Shown here one piece after another: positions 6,658 to 23,760 of a stretch of DNA of 64,000 bases. The position numbers were made by a program, and so were the translations under genes. The notes under the pieces were generated by a model, which was not told the origin of the DNA, searched no databases, and was given only the letters and a program-made list of their open reading frames with translations. This DNA is from Paludibacteraceae bacterium. Its GTDB lineage: Bacteria > Bacteroidota > Bacteroidia > Bacteroidales > Paludibacteraceae. Positions within the stretch are counted from its first letter, which is position 1. Each line of letters begins with the position of its first letter. Location: contig JAGCWA010000049.1 of assembly GCA_017962085.1 (NCBI GenBank), positions 1 to 64,000 on the forward strand. The letters are read 5' to 3'.

Positions 6658-9297
6658 ATGAAAACACAATTCACGAAGGCAGGTTTACTGCATGGGTTGG
6701 CATGTTTGTCCACCCGAATGGCCATATTGGGTACGATGGCTTTTACCCCTATCGTATCGATGGCGCAAGGCGAATCTAACCAGTATGATGAATCTGGTAA
6801 TCAAGCTACATTGTACGTCGCTCCTTCTGGCTCCGACACGAACGACGGCTCTTTTGAGGCTCCGTTCAAGACAATCTCCAGGGCGCAAAAGGAGGTGCGG
6901 AAACTGAACGAAACCATGACGGGTGACATCGTCGTCTGCCTGCGTGGCGGCACCTATCAGCTAGCCAGTACGCTGACACTGAACAACCTAGACGGAGGCA
7001 AGTCGGGCCACTACGTCCGTTACAGGAACTATCCGGGCGAGTCTCCGTTGGTGACGGGTGGCATCCCTATCGAGGGTTGGACCCTGCATGACGCTGAAAA
7101 CAATATCTGGGCCGCCCCGAACGTGGAAGCCCGTTTCCGTCAGCTCTACGTGAACGGTAAGAAGGCTATCCGAGCCCGCTATCCGAACCTGAAGGAGAAC
7201 GGCGACCATAACTTCTTCCGCTTGGCGAAAGTAGACACGCTCGGCAAGGGCTTCGAGGTCTACAGCGACCAAGTGGGTAATTGGAACCAACTGAACAAAG
7301 TGGAGATGCACCTGATGATCGCTTGGGCGGAGTCCATCCTGCGTCTGAGCAAGATCACCAACAAGGGCAATGTCTGCAAGATAGAGGTGCAGGAGCCTGA
7401 GCACACGATGATCTGGCGCCGCAAATACCCGATGCTGGGCACCGCCTTCATGAGCAACCCGCCCCGCCAACAATGCTTCTACTTCGAGAACGCCTACGAG
7501 TTTATCGACCAAGAGGGAGAATGGTACCTGGACGAGGCGGAGAACGTACTCTACTACAAGGCGAGGGAAGGGGAGGATATGACCAAGAGCCTGGTGGTCG
7601 CCCCACGCTTGGAGACATTGATCGCCATCCAAGGGGAAAGCACCTCCAACAAGGTGGGCTACCTCTCTTTCGAGGGCATCACGTTCGCCCATACGAACTT
7701 TACCCTGCCGAGCGAGAAGGGCTACATGGACCTGCAGGCGGGCCTCTACCACCTCGACGTGCTCGATGAGCATCCGGGACAGCCATTGAGCAGTAACCAA
7801 TTCCTCCTGAAGCGTCCAGCTTCCGGTGTCAGGGTGGAGAACGCCCACCATATCCGCATCGAGAAGAACATATTCGCCCAAATGGCCATGACGGGCTTGG
7901 ACTTCGTCTCGGGCACCAACGATGATATGATACAGGGCAATATCTTCACCGACTTGGGTGCGGCAGGCATCATGATCGGTAAGTTCTCGCAGGACGACAA
8001 CACGGAGATCCACAAAGCCTATAACCCTTCCGACCGTGCGGAGATATGCACCCGCGATACGATCAAGAACAACTATATCCACCACGTCACCACCGAATCG
8101 CAGGGCTCTGTGGGCATCGGAGCGGGCTACCCGAGGGATATCGTCATCGAACACAATGAACTGGCCTACATGAACTATTCAGGCATCTCGATCGGCTTCG
8201 GCTGGACGAAGAAGGAGACCGCCATGAACAACAACCACATCAACTGGAACAGAATCCATCATGTCTCCCAACTGCTGGCGGACTGCGGACCAATCTACAC
8301 GCTCTCCAACCAAGGAACGGGCGGACAGATCCAGCACAACTACATCTCAGACATCTCCGCTTCGCAATGGGCGGATTATTGGGTGCTCCCGATCTACTTG
8401 GACGAGGGTTCGAGCGGCTTCGAGGTCTCCGATAACGTGTACGACCGCGCTCCTTCCGGCAATGCGGCCAACCAGGCTGGATCGAACTATTGCCACGACA
8501 ACGACGGACATTCGCAGACCGTCATCAACAATGCGGGCATCGAAAAGGATTATCAGGGCATATTCTCCGTGGTCGTCTCCATCTTGCCCGATTTCTCGGA
8601 GATCGTAGCCCAAACTGCTTTCGTCCCAGACGTGACGATCCCTGGTGTCATCGAAATGGAGAACTATGACTTGGGCGGACAAAGCGTCTCATTCTATGAT
8701 ACGGACTACATCAACGAGGAGGGCTTTTACCGTGAGGATGGTGTGGACATCGTCGGCATCGGTGATTCGCTCAACCCGGATGGATATGCCTTAGGCTACA
8801 CGGCTGCGGGCGAATGGCTCGAATATACGCTACACGTGAAGGAGTCTTCCTCCTATTACTTCTGTGCTTGGGTGGCTTCCGGCTTGGAACATTCGGGTTT
8901 CCGCCTCTTCCTAGATGGTGCGGCGATTACGGACACCATGGAGATACCGCAAGGGGAAAGCTGGACCGATTATACCACGATAGAGGGCGAAACATCCCTG
9001 TTGCAAGAGGGTGACCATGTCATGCGTTTGATGATCACAGGTCCGTACGCGAATATCGATCGAATCCTTTTCGCGAAGAGTCGCTCGGAGCTTACCTCCC
9101 TGCCGTCAATCCTTGCATCGAGTGTAGAACAAGTGTTATATGTTTATGATATAAGAGGTTTTTATTGCGGAACGATTCGTGTGGAGGGAGGTACACCTTC
9201 CTCCATAGAACGCTCCCTGAAAAGGGCGGGCTACCTGCCTGGCGTATACCTCCTCCGTGCTTGCGACGGATCAGTCTTTAAGCATATTTTGAAATAG
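6658..9297 (+). CDS. Secreted parallel beta-helix glycosidase-like protein with CBM6 and type IX-like tail
   Basis: This 879-residue protein starts with a signal peptide (about 37 residues, ending near VSMAQG). The region from LYVAPSGSDTNDGS to about residue 640 is a right-handed parallel beta-helix; the RQLYVNGKKAIRARYPN segment and overall layout resemble GH141/GH120-type enzymes, with GH141 (alpha-L-fucosidase or xylanase) my tentative choice. Residues about 661-806 (IPGVIEMENYD to the NIDRILF end) are a CBM6-type carbohydrate-binding module. The last ~65 residues (YVYDIRG ... LPGVYLLRA) resemble a type IX secretion sorting tail. It heads a three-gene cassette with a beta-galactosidase and an alpha-fucosidase, which supports a role in glycan breakdown. 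Exact activity is unproven. Confidence 0.75.
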   Translation: MKTQFTKAGLLHGLACLSTRMAILGTMAFTPIVSMAQGESNQYDESGNQATLYVAPSGSDTNDGSFEAPFKTISRAQKEVRKLNETMTGDIVVCLRGGTYQLASTLTLNNLDGGKSGHYVRYRNYPGESPLVTGGIPIEGWTLHDAENNIWAAPNVEARFRQLYVNGKKAIRARYPNLKENGDHNFFRLAKVDTLGKGFEVYSDQVGNWNQLNKVEMHLMIAWAESILRLSKITNKGNVCKIEVQEPEHTMIWRRKYPMLGTAFMSNPPRQQCFYFENAYEFIDQEGEWYLDEAENVLYYKAREGEDMTKSLVVAPRLETLIAIQGESTSNKVGYLSFEGITFAHTNFTLPSEKGYMDLQAGLYHLDVLDEHPGQPLSSNQFLLKRPASGVRVENAHHIRIEKNIFAQMAMTGLDFVSGTNDDMIQGNIFTDLGAAGIMIGKFSQDDNTEIHKAYNPSDRAEICTRDTIKNNYIHHVTTESQGSVGIGAGYPRDIVIEHNELAYMNYSGISIGFGWTKKETAMNNNHINWNRIHHVSQLLADCGPIYTLSNQGTGGQIQHNYISDISASQWADYWVLPIYLDEGSSGFEVSDNVYDRAPSGNAANQAGSNYCHDNDGHSQTVINNAGIEKDYQGIFSVVVSILPDFSEIVAQTAFVPDVTIPGVIEMENYDLGGQSVSFYDTDYINEEGFYREDGVDIVGIGDSLNPDGYALGYTAAGEWLEYTLHVKESSSYYFCAWVASGLEHSGFRLFLDGAAITDTMEIPQGESWTDYTTIEGETSLLQEGDHVMRLMITGPYANIDRILFAKSRSELTSLPSILASSVEQVLYVYDIRGFYCGTIRVEGGTPSSIERSLKRAGYLPGVYLLRACDGSVFKHILK

Positions 9298-9307
9298 ATA
9301 TATTTGA

Positions 9308-15792
<6,485 letters not shown>

Positions 15793-15823
15793 TGTGAATT
15801 TATTGACTTGAAAAACTTATTCT

Positions 15824-15854
15824 TGCGGGACTGTCAGAATGTGGCAGTCCCGCA
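15824..15854 (+). terminator. Terminator after the hydrolase cassette
   Basis: The inverted repeat TGCGGGACTG-TCA / TGG-CAGTCCCGCA has a stem of 10 to 13 bp around a short loop and is followed by TTTGTTTG. It lies 31 bp after the GH95 stop, as expected for the end of the cassette. Confidence 0.8.
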
Positions 15855-15970
15855 TTTGTTTGATTCATTTAATTCGTCCTCTTTTTTATGGCGCAAATAT
15901 TTTTTTTATCCGACTATTATTCTTAAATTCGCTAAGAGTTTGAATTTATTAACTTTTAAATATTATTGAT

Positions 15971-16348
15971 ATGGGAAAGTTTGTTATTTCTAAGGCGAAA
16001 AATGGTGTGGTGTTCAACTTGAAGGCAGGCAATGGCGAAATCATCGCTACTTCAGAGGTTTATTCTTCATTGTCTTCATGCAAGTCTGGTATCGCAAGTG
16101 TTCAGAAAAATAGTCAAGTGGCTAAAGTTGAGGATCAGACCGTTGAAGGTTTCGCTACAGAGAAGAACCCTAAGTTCGAGGTTTACAAGGACAAGAAGGG
16201 TGAGTTCCGTTTCCGCTTGAAAGCAGGCAATGGTGAGATCATCGCTACAGGTGAGAGCTACAAGGCTAAGGCTGGTTGCTTGAACGGTATCGAGTCCATC
16301 AGAAAGAATGCTGCTGACGCTGAGATCGTTGATAATAGCGCGGAATAA
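15971..16348 (+). CDS. YegP family (DUF1508) protein
   Basis: This 125-residue protein consists of two copies of the ~50-residue DUF1508 motif: FVISKAKNGVVFNLKAGNGEIIATSE and FEVYKDKKGEFRFRLKAGNGEIIATGE, each followed by a Ser/Lys helix ending in GI.S(V/I)(Q/R)KN. E. coli YegP has the same double-repeat layout. The function of this small cytoplasmic family is not known; it is often abundant. Codon use is strongly biased to preferred codons (AAG, GGT, GCT), which hints at high expression. The gene has its own strong terminator. Confidence 0.9.
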   Translation: MGKFVISKAKNGVVFNLKAGNGEIIATSEVYSSLSSCKSGIASVQKNSQVAKVEDQTVEGFATEKNPKFEVYKDKKGEFRFRLKAGNGEIIATGESYKAKAGCLNGIESIRKNAADAEIVDNSAE

Positions 16349-16371
16349 TCCTTCTGAATTTATATAAAAAC

Positions 16372-16400
16372 AAAAGGCGGTTCGTTCGAATCGCCTTTTT
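16372..16400. terminator. Strong terminator between yegP-like gene and convergent gene
   Basis: AAAAGGCGGTTCG (16372-16384) pairs with CGAATCGCCTTTT (16387-16399) with one G-T wobble. The stem is flanked by A-rich sequence on the left and T-rich sequence on the right, so it can work in both directions for the convergent genes. Confidence 0.88.
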
Positions 16401-16423
16401 GTTTGTGCTATAGTTTTGTGATA

Positions 16424-17068
16424 TTATATGTTTATGTGAAAGGAGAGCGCAATGTTGCCTCCTATGTCCATGTTCTTTTCCTTGCTCTTCCTTGTGTTTT
16501 TGTATTGGCTGTCGTGGGTCTTTATCTCCCTGACGAATTCCAGTATCGGCACACAGAATCCCAAATCCACGATCTTGAAGCGGACTCCCAACTCTGGACG
16601 TAGGTATATTCCCTTCAACTTGTCTTTATAATCGTAGTCCAGGTGGAACCATTTACCGTCCTCCCGTTGATACAACTCGTAATATTGTCCGTCTGTGCCT
16701 ATTAGACTGATGCTATAGCCGACTTTCAATTTGGCGTATGGGGAAATCTTCTGGTCGGAATAGTCCGCTCGAATCTCAGCGAAAAGGGGAAGCGAAAGAT
16801 AGAAGTCCTCAATATCGAATTTCGCTATCATCTCGGAGCCGACTCCATAGTATAAATGCTTGTTCTGTTGCTTCCCGAAGCATAGTGCGATGCTATTGTC
16901 TATATAGTTATATCTTTTCTCCTTGTCAAACGACTTGGAAGATATCAGTCCCAAAGTTACTCTCTCTATCCTGATTTTGTATCCGGTAGGATAGTAGGGC
17001 TCTTCTTGTGCATTTATGGATGGACTGATCATGCACAATGCGAAGAGTGCTATTATAATCTTTTTCAT
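16424..17068 (-). CDS. Outer membrane beta-barrel-like protein
   Basis: The protein (214 residues) has an N-terminal signal peptide (cleavage near SINAQEE). The remainder alternates hydrophobic and polar residues with many aromatic residues and short turns, and ends in a strand (IALSFHINI), the pattern of a small outer membrane barrel. No specific family is recognised. It follows the Cys-motif gene at 17082 by 13 bp on the same strand, so they are probably co-transcribed, but a functional link is not evident. Confidence 0.65.
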   Translation of the reverse strand: MKKIIIALFALCMISPSINAQEEPYYPTGYKIRIERVTLGLISSKSFDKEKRYNYIDNSIALCFGKQQNKHLYYGVGSEMIAKFDIEDFYLSLPLFAEIRADYSDQKISPYAKLKVGYSISLIGTDGQYYELYQREDGKWFHLDYDYKDKLKGIYLRPELGVRFKIVDLGFCVPILEFVREIKTHDSQYKNTRKSKEKNMDIGGNIALSFHINI

Positions 17069-17081
17069 ACGCCTTTGGTTA

Positions 17082-17687
17082 TTATTTGTAAATATTCATC
17101 TCGTTGAATACGATTCCTCCGTCTTGGATGGTGTAGCTTGCAGGGAATAACCAATCTTCCTGTAATGTGTTCAGCTCCTCCTGTGAAATGCCCTGTAACA
17201 ATGCGGTGATTTCCGCCTCATACGGAGAATTCTCTTGAAGGAATACGATCTTGTCTATCTTGCCTTCCTTTGTCACATTGAAGTTGAATTCGTACTGTTG
17301 GTTGGTGGTCCCTGCCTCCGCGACGATGCTGTTTTGTTTAAGCCGTTCCATAATGCTTTGGTAAAGCGCATTCTTTTGCTCTAATTTTGTCTCGTCGCCT
17401 GAGTATTGAGCCGGCACATCTCCTTCCTCTTCACCACACGATGCGAGCAGTGTGCCGCTTGTCAATCCTGCGAGCGACAAACCTGCGATGGTGACGAACT
17501 TGCCTATCTTTTTCCTTCTTTCAAGTTCATTCTCCAAATAGCGCACCTCCGCCTCACACTTCGGACAGGTCCCTTTGCACTCTCCCTTGAATGTACATTC
17601 GTCCGTTACTAACCTGATATCGTTCTCTAAAGCAATTTTCTTTCTGATCTCACGTAGATATTTACACTTCTCTTTCCCTAACATCAT
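17082..17687 (-). CDS. Cys-motif protein with internal lipobox-like segment, copy A
   Basis: The first ~55 residues hold a conserved module: KCKYLREIRKKIALENDI, then C-x5-C-x3-C-x2-C (CTFKGECKGTCPKC) and a charged helix (EAEVRYLENELERRKK). A hydrophobic helix follows (about residues 63-84) and ends LLASC, which looks like a lipobox although it lies about 85 residues into the protein. The ~115-residue tail resembles the periplasmic part of TonB-like proteins only loosely. A paralogue lies just upstream at 17823. A start one codon later (17684) matches the paralogue's MIGKDKC. Function unknown; metal binding by the four cysteines is inference. Confidence 0.75.
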   Translation of the reverse strand: MMLGKEKCKYLREIRKKIALENDIRLVTDECTFKGECKGTCPKCEAEVRYLENELERRKKIGKFVTIAGLSLAGLTSGTLLASCGEEEGDVPAQYSGDETKLEQKNALYQSIMERLKQNSIVAEAGTTNQQYEFNFNVTKEGKIDKIVFLQENSPYEAEITALLQGISQEELNTLQEDWLFPASYTIQDGGIVFNEMNIYK

Positions 17688-17745
17688 AATATACTTTTTT
17701 TACTGATAATACATGATTCATTCTCTTGAGGAATGAATTCATCCA

Positions 17746-17753
17746 CAAATATA
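17746..17753 (-). promoter_or_regulatory. Candidate -7 element (TATATTTG)
   Basis: Read on the minus strand this is TATATTTG, matching TAnnTTTG, 59 bp upstream of the Cys-motif gene A. No convincing -33 partner is seen. Confidence 0.4.
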
Positions 17754-17822
17754 GTCTGTTTTTACGTATAATTGTTTTTTGTTTAAAAATATTGCGTCGA
17801 AAAGCGACAGGTCTGCCTGTTT

Positions 17823-18233
17823 TTACTCCGCCTCGTACACTTCCGGTTCCGCCGGAGGGTCATCGTCGTCTGGTTGATCGATAAAATCAATGTCTCCCTC
17901 ATATATTTCCGGCTCTAACGTGTCACTCACAATGCTGTCAACATCATCGACAGGTAGTGGGGTAGCCTTTCCTGGCAGCATTTCACAAGAGGCGAGCAAA
18001 GAACTGCAGGCAATCCCTGCGAGCGACAGTCCTGCGAGGGTGACGAGCTTGCCCATCTTCTGCCTTCTGTCGAGCTCCGACTCCAGATAGCGTACTTCCG
18101 CTTCACACCTCGGACAGGTTCCCTTGCACTCTCCTTTGTAGGTGCATTCCTCCGTCACTAGCTTGATGTCGTTCTCCGAGGCGATCCGCTTCCTGATTTC
18201 CCGTAGATATTTGCATTTATCTTTTCCAATCAT
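17823..18233 (-). CDS. Cys-motif protein with internal lipobox-like segment, copy B
   Basis: This 136-residue protein shares with copy A the opening (M-x-G-K-x-K-C-KYLREIRK), the CTYKGECKGTCPRC cysteine motif, the charged helix and the hydrophobic segment ending LLASC. Its tail is short and acidic (many Asp and Glu, with Pro) and has no similarity to that of copy A, so only the N-terminal module is shared. The start is set at the ATG at 18233 by alignment to copy A; an in-frame ATG at 18260 would add nine residues. Each gene seems to have its own -7 element. Function unknown. Confidence 0.72.
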   Translation of the reverse strand: MIGKDKCKYLREIRKRIASENDIKLVTEECTYKGECKGTCPRCEAEVRYLESELDRRQKMGKLVTLAGLSLAGIACSSLLASCEMLPGKATPLPVDDVDSIVSDTLEPEIYEGDIDFIDQPDDDDPPAEPEVYEAE

Positions 18234-18281
18234 AGTCCTGAAGTGTTTTGGATTAATCATTGTTTATTTTGTCACTATTTA

Positions 18282-18289
18282 CAAATATA
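18282..18289 (-). promoter_or_regulatory. Candidate -7 element (TATATTTG)
   Basis: The minus strand reads TATATTTG 49 bp upstream of the Cys-motif gene B start. It is the same motif at a similar distance as for copy A. A proper -33 box is not seen. Confidence 0.4.
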
Positions 18290-18315
18290 ACGAATAAAAA
18301 CGCAAATTCAACTAA

Positions 18316-18350
18316 AATTCATAATCCAAAATTCATAATTCAAAATTAAA
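18316..18350. repeat. Heptamer-period tract (AATTCAT type) before the thi operon
   Basis: Five consecutive 7-bp units: AATTCAT, AATCCAA, AATTCAT, AATTCAA, AATTAAA. The tract lies directly upstream of the -7 element of the thiamine operon. A related tract follows thiC at 21867. Confidence 0.75.
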
Positions 18351-18355
18351 AATCG

Positions 18356-18363
18356 TACCTTTG
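18356..18363 (+). promoter_or_regulatory. Candidate -7 element (TACCTTTG) of the thiamine operon
   Basis: TACCTTTG matches the Bacteroidetes -7 consensus and would start transcription a few bases before the TPP riboswitch. The expected -33 position falls in the AT-rich heptamer tract and has no TTTG. Confidence 0.6.
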
Positions 18364-18373
18364 CACACGATAA

Positions 18374-18449
18374 ATCAAAGGGGTGCCAACGTACGATTGG
18401 CTGAGATCATACCCTCAGACCTGATGCAGATCATGCTGCCGTAGGGATT
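18374..18449 (+). promoter_or_regulatory. TPP (THI-box) riboswitch
   Basis: The conserved THI-box elements occur in order: GGGGTGCC, then TTGGCTGAGATCATACCC, then ACCTGATGCAGATCATGCTGCCGTAGGGA (in two parts, 18419-18447). This RNA binds thiamine pyrophosphate and lowers expression of the downstream genes. It sits 70 bp before thiS. Whether control acts on transcription or translation is not clear, since no obvious terminator follows it. Confidence 0.97.
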
Positions 18450-18520
18450 GAAATTCAATTGTATCCATCTTGGTTTCTCCTTGTGATTTATTTCTGTTCT
18501 AACTTAATGGAGGATAAGAA

Positions 18521-18718
18521 ATGAAGGTATTTGTGAATTCGAAGGAGACTTCCACTGAATCCAAAACGGTTTTAGAGTTGGCGAACGAGTTGTCGCTGCC
18601 CGAAAAAGGGGTGGCGGTGGCGGTTGATAACAAGATCGTCCCTCGTGCGGAATGGGCGAACTCCCCGCTGAAGGAGGGTGCCCAGATCGTCATCATCAAA
18701 GCTGCCTGTGGCGGTTAA
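18521..18718 (+). CDS. thiS: Sulfur carrier protein ThiS
   Basis: ThiS is the ubiquitin-like carrier whose C-terminal Gly-Gly is adenylated by ThiF and turned into a thiocarboxylate that delivers sulfur for the thiazole ring. The protein is 65 residues and ends ACGG, the required diglycine. It is the first gene of the operon, just after the TPP riboswitch. Confidence 0.96.
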   Translation: MKVFVNSKETSTESKTVLELANELSLPEKGVAVAVDNKIVPRAEWANSPLKEGAQIVIIKAACGG

Positions 18719-18736
18719 TCTACTTATCTGTCCGCT

Positions 18737-19384
18737 ATGAATAAGCAAGAAATGTTACAGGAGAATGTGCGGGTGCAGTTCATCTCGCACTTCACGGAGC
18801 AATACTCCTACCTGGACTCCATCGCCATGGCCTTGGAGGGCGGTTGCCGTTGGGTGCAGCTGCGCATGAAGGATGCCTCGGAGGAGGAGATGTTGCCTAT
18901 CGCCTTGGAGGTGAAGAACCTCTGCGCGGAGAAGAACGCCACCTTCATCATCGACGACCATGTGGAGCTGGTGAAGCGGGTAGGGGCGGATGGTGTCCAC
19001 CTCGGCAAGAAGGATATGCCGGTGGCGGAGGCCCGTGGCATCTTGGGCGACGGCTTCATCATCGGTGGAACCGCCAATACCTTCGAGGATGTCTCGCTGC
19101 ACGCCTCGTCTGGCGCGGACTATATCGGTTGTGGTCCTTTCCGCTTCACAACCACCAAGAAAAACCTCTCCCCGGTGCTGGGGCTGGAGGGCTACACCTC
19201 TATCGTGGAGAAGATGAGAGGCGCAGGTATCCACCTGCCTATCGTGGCCATCGGGGGCATCGAGGCGGACGATATCCCTGCCATCATGCGTACCGGTGTC
19301 TCGGGCATCGCCTTGTCGGGTACTGTTCTCCGCGCGCAGGATCCTGTGGAGGAGATGCGCAAACTGATGGATTTAATGAATTGA
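18737..19384 (+). CDS. thiE: Thiamine phosphate synthase ThiE
   Basis: ThiE joins hydroxymethylpyrimidine pyrophosphate and the thiazole phosphate to give thiamine phosphate. The 215-residue TIM-barrel protein has the family motifs LRMKD, FIIDDHVELV, GADGVHLGKKDM, IGGTANT, YIGCGPFRFTTTK and VAIGGI. It lies 18 bp after thiS. A shorter ThiE/TenI-like paralogue closes the operon at 23761; this copy has the fuller set of motifs and is the better candidate for the true synthase. Confidence 0.95.
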   Translation: MNKQEMLQENVRVQFISHFTEQYSYLDSIAMALEGGCRWVQLRMKDASEEEMLPIALEVKNLCAEKNATFIIDDHVELVKRVGADGVHLGKKDMPVAEARGILGDGFIIGGTANTFEDVSLHASSGADYIGCGPFRFTTTKKNLSPVLGLEGYTSIVEKMRGAGIHLPIVAIGGIEADDIPAIMRTGVSGIALSGTVLRAQDPVEEMRKLMDLMN

Positions 19385-19406
19385 ATAAAAATTAATTATA
19401 ACACTT

Positions 19407-21866
<2,460 letters not shown>

Positions 21867-21868
<2 letters not shown>

Positions 21869-21894
21869 TTCAAAATTCATAATTCATAATTCTC
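21867..21894. repeat. Heptamer-period tract (AATTCAT type) between thiC and thiH
   Basis: Four 7-bp units follow each other: AATTCAA, AATTCAT, AATTCAT, AATTCTC, starting inside the thiC stop codon and filling most of the gap to thiH. The same unit type is found upstream of the operon. Confidence 0.75.
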
Positions 21895-21901
21895 ATAGGA
21901 G

Positions 21902-23041
21902 ATGTTTTCAGACGAATTAGCTAAAATAGATTGGGACGAGACCACCGCAAAGATCATGTCGAAGACGGACGCTGATGTGCGTCGCGCCTTGTCGAAGGAA
22001 CATTGTGACGTGGAGGATTTCATGGCGATGATTTCGCCTGCCGCCGCGCCTTATTTGGAGACGATGGCCCGCCTCAGCAAAAAATATACGGAGGAAAGGT
22101 TCGGTAAGACCATTTCCATGTTTATTCCGCTCTATATCACCAATTCATGCACCAACTCGTGCGTCTATTGCGGATTCCACATCAGCAACCCGATGGCGCG
22201 TACCATCCTGACCATCGATCAGTGTGAGGATGAATACAAGGCGATCAAGAAGCTGGGTCCTTTCGAGAACCTGCTGATCGTGACGGGTGAGAACCCTGCC
22301 AAGGCGGGTGTTCCTTACATCGCCAAGGCATTGGACGTCGCCAAGAAATATTTCTCCAACCTGAAGATCGAGGTGATGCCGCTGAGCACGGAGGAGTATG
22401 AGGAGCTGACCCGACATGGCATGAATGGTGTGATATGCTTCCAGGAGACCTACCACCGGGCCAACTACAACATCTACCATCCGAAGGGCATGAAGTCTAA
22501 GTTCGAGTGGCGCTGCAACGGCTTCGACCGTATGGGCCAGGCGGGTGTGCACTCCATCGGTATGGGTGTCCTGATCGGCTTGGAGAAGGAGTGGCGCACC
22601 GACATCACCATGATGGCTTACCACCTGCGTTACCTGCAGAAACATTATTGGAAGACTAAATACAGCGTGAACTTCCCTCGCATGCGTCCTGCCGAGAATG
22701 GAGGCTTCCAACCGAACGTGATCATGTCCGACAAGGAGCTGGCGCAGGTGACCTTCGCCATGCGCATCTTCGACCACGACGTGGACATCTCTTACTCCAC
22801 CCGTGAACCTGCCATCATCCGTGACAATATGGCTTGCCTAGGCGTCACGACCATGAGCGCGGAGAGCAAGACGGAGCCGGGCGGCTACTACACCTATCCG
22901 CAGGCGTTGGAGCAGTTCCATGTAAACGATGACCGTACGGCGGTGGAGATCAACGCACGCCTGAAGGAATTGGGCAGGGAACCGGTTTGGAAGGATTGGG
23001 ACTGTAGTTTCGATGAACTGAAAATCGTCAAAGCAGGATAG
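21902..23041 (+). CDS. thiH: 2-iminoacetate synthase ThiH
   Basis: ThiH is a radical SAM lyase that cleaves tyrosine to give dehydroglycine (2-iminoacetate) for ThiG, with p-cresol as by-product. The cluster-binding C-x3-C-x2-C motif is CTNSCVYC in the early part of the barrel, preceded by the family segment MFIPLYITNSC. The length, 379 residues, is normal. Having ThiH rather than the glycine oxidase ThiO points to the anaerobic route of thiazole synthesis, in keeping with an anaerobe. It abuts thiF (1 bp gap). Confidence 0.96.
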   Translation: MFSDELAKIDWDETTAKIMSKTDADVRRALSKEHCDVEDFMAMISPAAAPYLETMARLSKKYTEERFGKTISMFIPLYITNSCTNSCVYCGFHISNPMARTILTIDQCEDEYKAIKKLGPFENLLIVTGENPAKAGVPYIAKALDVAKKYFSNLKIEVMPLSTEEYEELTRHGMNGVICFQETYHRANYNIYHPKGMKSKFEWRCNGFDRMGQAGVHSIGMGVLIGLEKEWRTDITMMAYHLRYLQKHYWKTKYSVNFPRMRPAENGGFQPNVIMSDKELAQVTFAMRIFDHDVDISYSTREPAIIRDNMACLGVTTMSAESKTEPGGYYTYPQALEQFHVNDDRTAVEINARLKELGREPVWKDWDCSFDELKIVKAG

Positions 23042-23042
23042 T

Positions 23043-23741
23043 ATGGACTATAGAGAACGCTATCACCGTCAGATGCTTTTGCCTGAGATGGGCGAGGCGG
23101 GGCAAGAGAAGCTGAAGAACGCTCGTGTCCTCCTCATGGGTGTGGGAGGCTTGGGTTCTCCCATCGCCACCTATCTGACAGGCGCAGGGGTGGGCACCAT
23201 CGGACTGATGGATGATGATGTGGTGAGCGTCACGAACCTCCACCGACAAGTGCTCTACACGGAAGAGGAGGTGGGGCAGAGCAAGGTGGAGTGCGCCGTG
23301 AAGCGACTCGCCTCCCAGAACAGCGATGTGAAACTGGTTCCTTACGCTTGCCGCCTGACGGAGGAGAATGCGGCGGAGATCATCCGTGATTATGACATGG
23401 TGGTGGATGGCTGCGATAATTTCGCTTCCCGCTACGTTATCGACGCAGTCTGCCGGGCGCAGAAGAAACCGTACATCTATGGCTCGATACAGGGCCTGGC
23501 GGGCCAAGTCTGCGTGTTCGGGGTGGGGAAGAGCCCCAAGTATTACACCGACCTCTATCCGAAGGAGGAGACGAAGGACTACACGCCTTCGAAGGCGGTG
23601 CTTGGCGTGACCCCGGCGATTGTAGGCAGTGTGGAGGCGAATCAAGTCCTCCAACTGATCACAGGAATCGGAACCCCCTTGGTCAATCGACTATGGACCA
23701 TCGATTTATACACGATGGAAAGCCATGTGTTTGATTTGTAA
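23043..23741 (+). CDS. thiF: ThiS adenylyltransferase ThiF-like
   Basis: The protein activates the ThiS C-terminus by adenylation. It has the E1-like nucleotide site (GVGGLGSPIATYL), DDDVVSVTNLHRQVLY and DGCDNFASRYV. At 232 residues it is shorter than E. coli ThiF, and the places where the latter has two zinc-binding CxxC pairs read YYTDLYPKEE and a short C-terminal end without cysteines, so this form is probably zinc-free. That form seems common in Bacteroidetes, but I cannot check it here. Position in the thi operon supports the ThiS role over MoeB. Confidence 0.9.
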   Translation: MDYRERYHRQMLLPEMGEAGQEKLKNARVLLMGVGGLGSPIATYLTGAGVGTIGLMDDDVVSVTNLHRQVLYTEEEVGQSKVECAVKRLASQNSDVKLVPYACRLTEENAAEIIRDYDMVVDGCDNFASRYVIDAVCRAQKKPYIYGSIQGLAGQVCVFGVGKSPKYYTDLYPKEETKDYTPSKAVLGVTPAIVGSVEANQVLQLITGIGTPLVNRLWTIDLYTMESHVFDL

Positions 23742-23760
23742 ATAATTATATCGTTTAGGC

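Noticed and set aside
6988-8154. 388-residue open frame on the minus strand
   Set aside because: It lies wholly inside the beta-helix gene and encodes a low-complexity, Val/His/Arg/Leu-rich product, the usual antisense shadow of a codon-biased gene.
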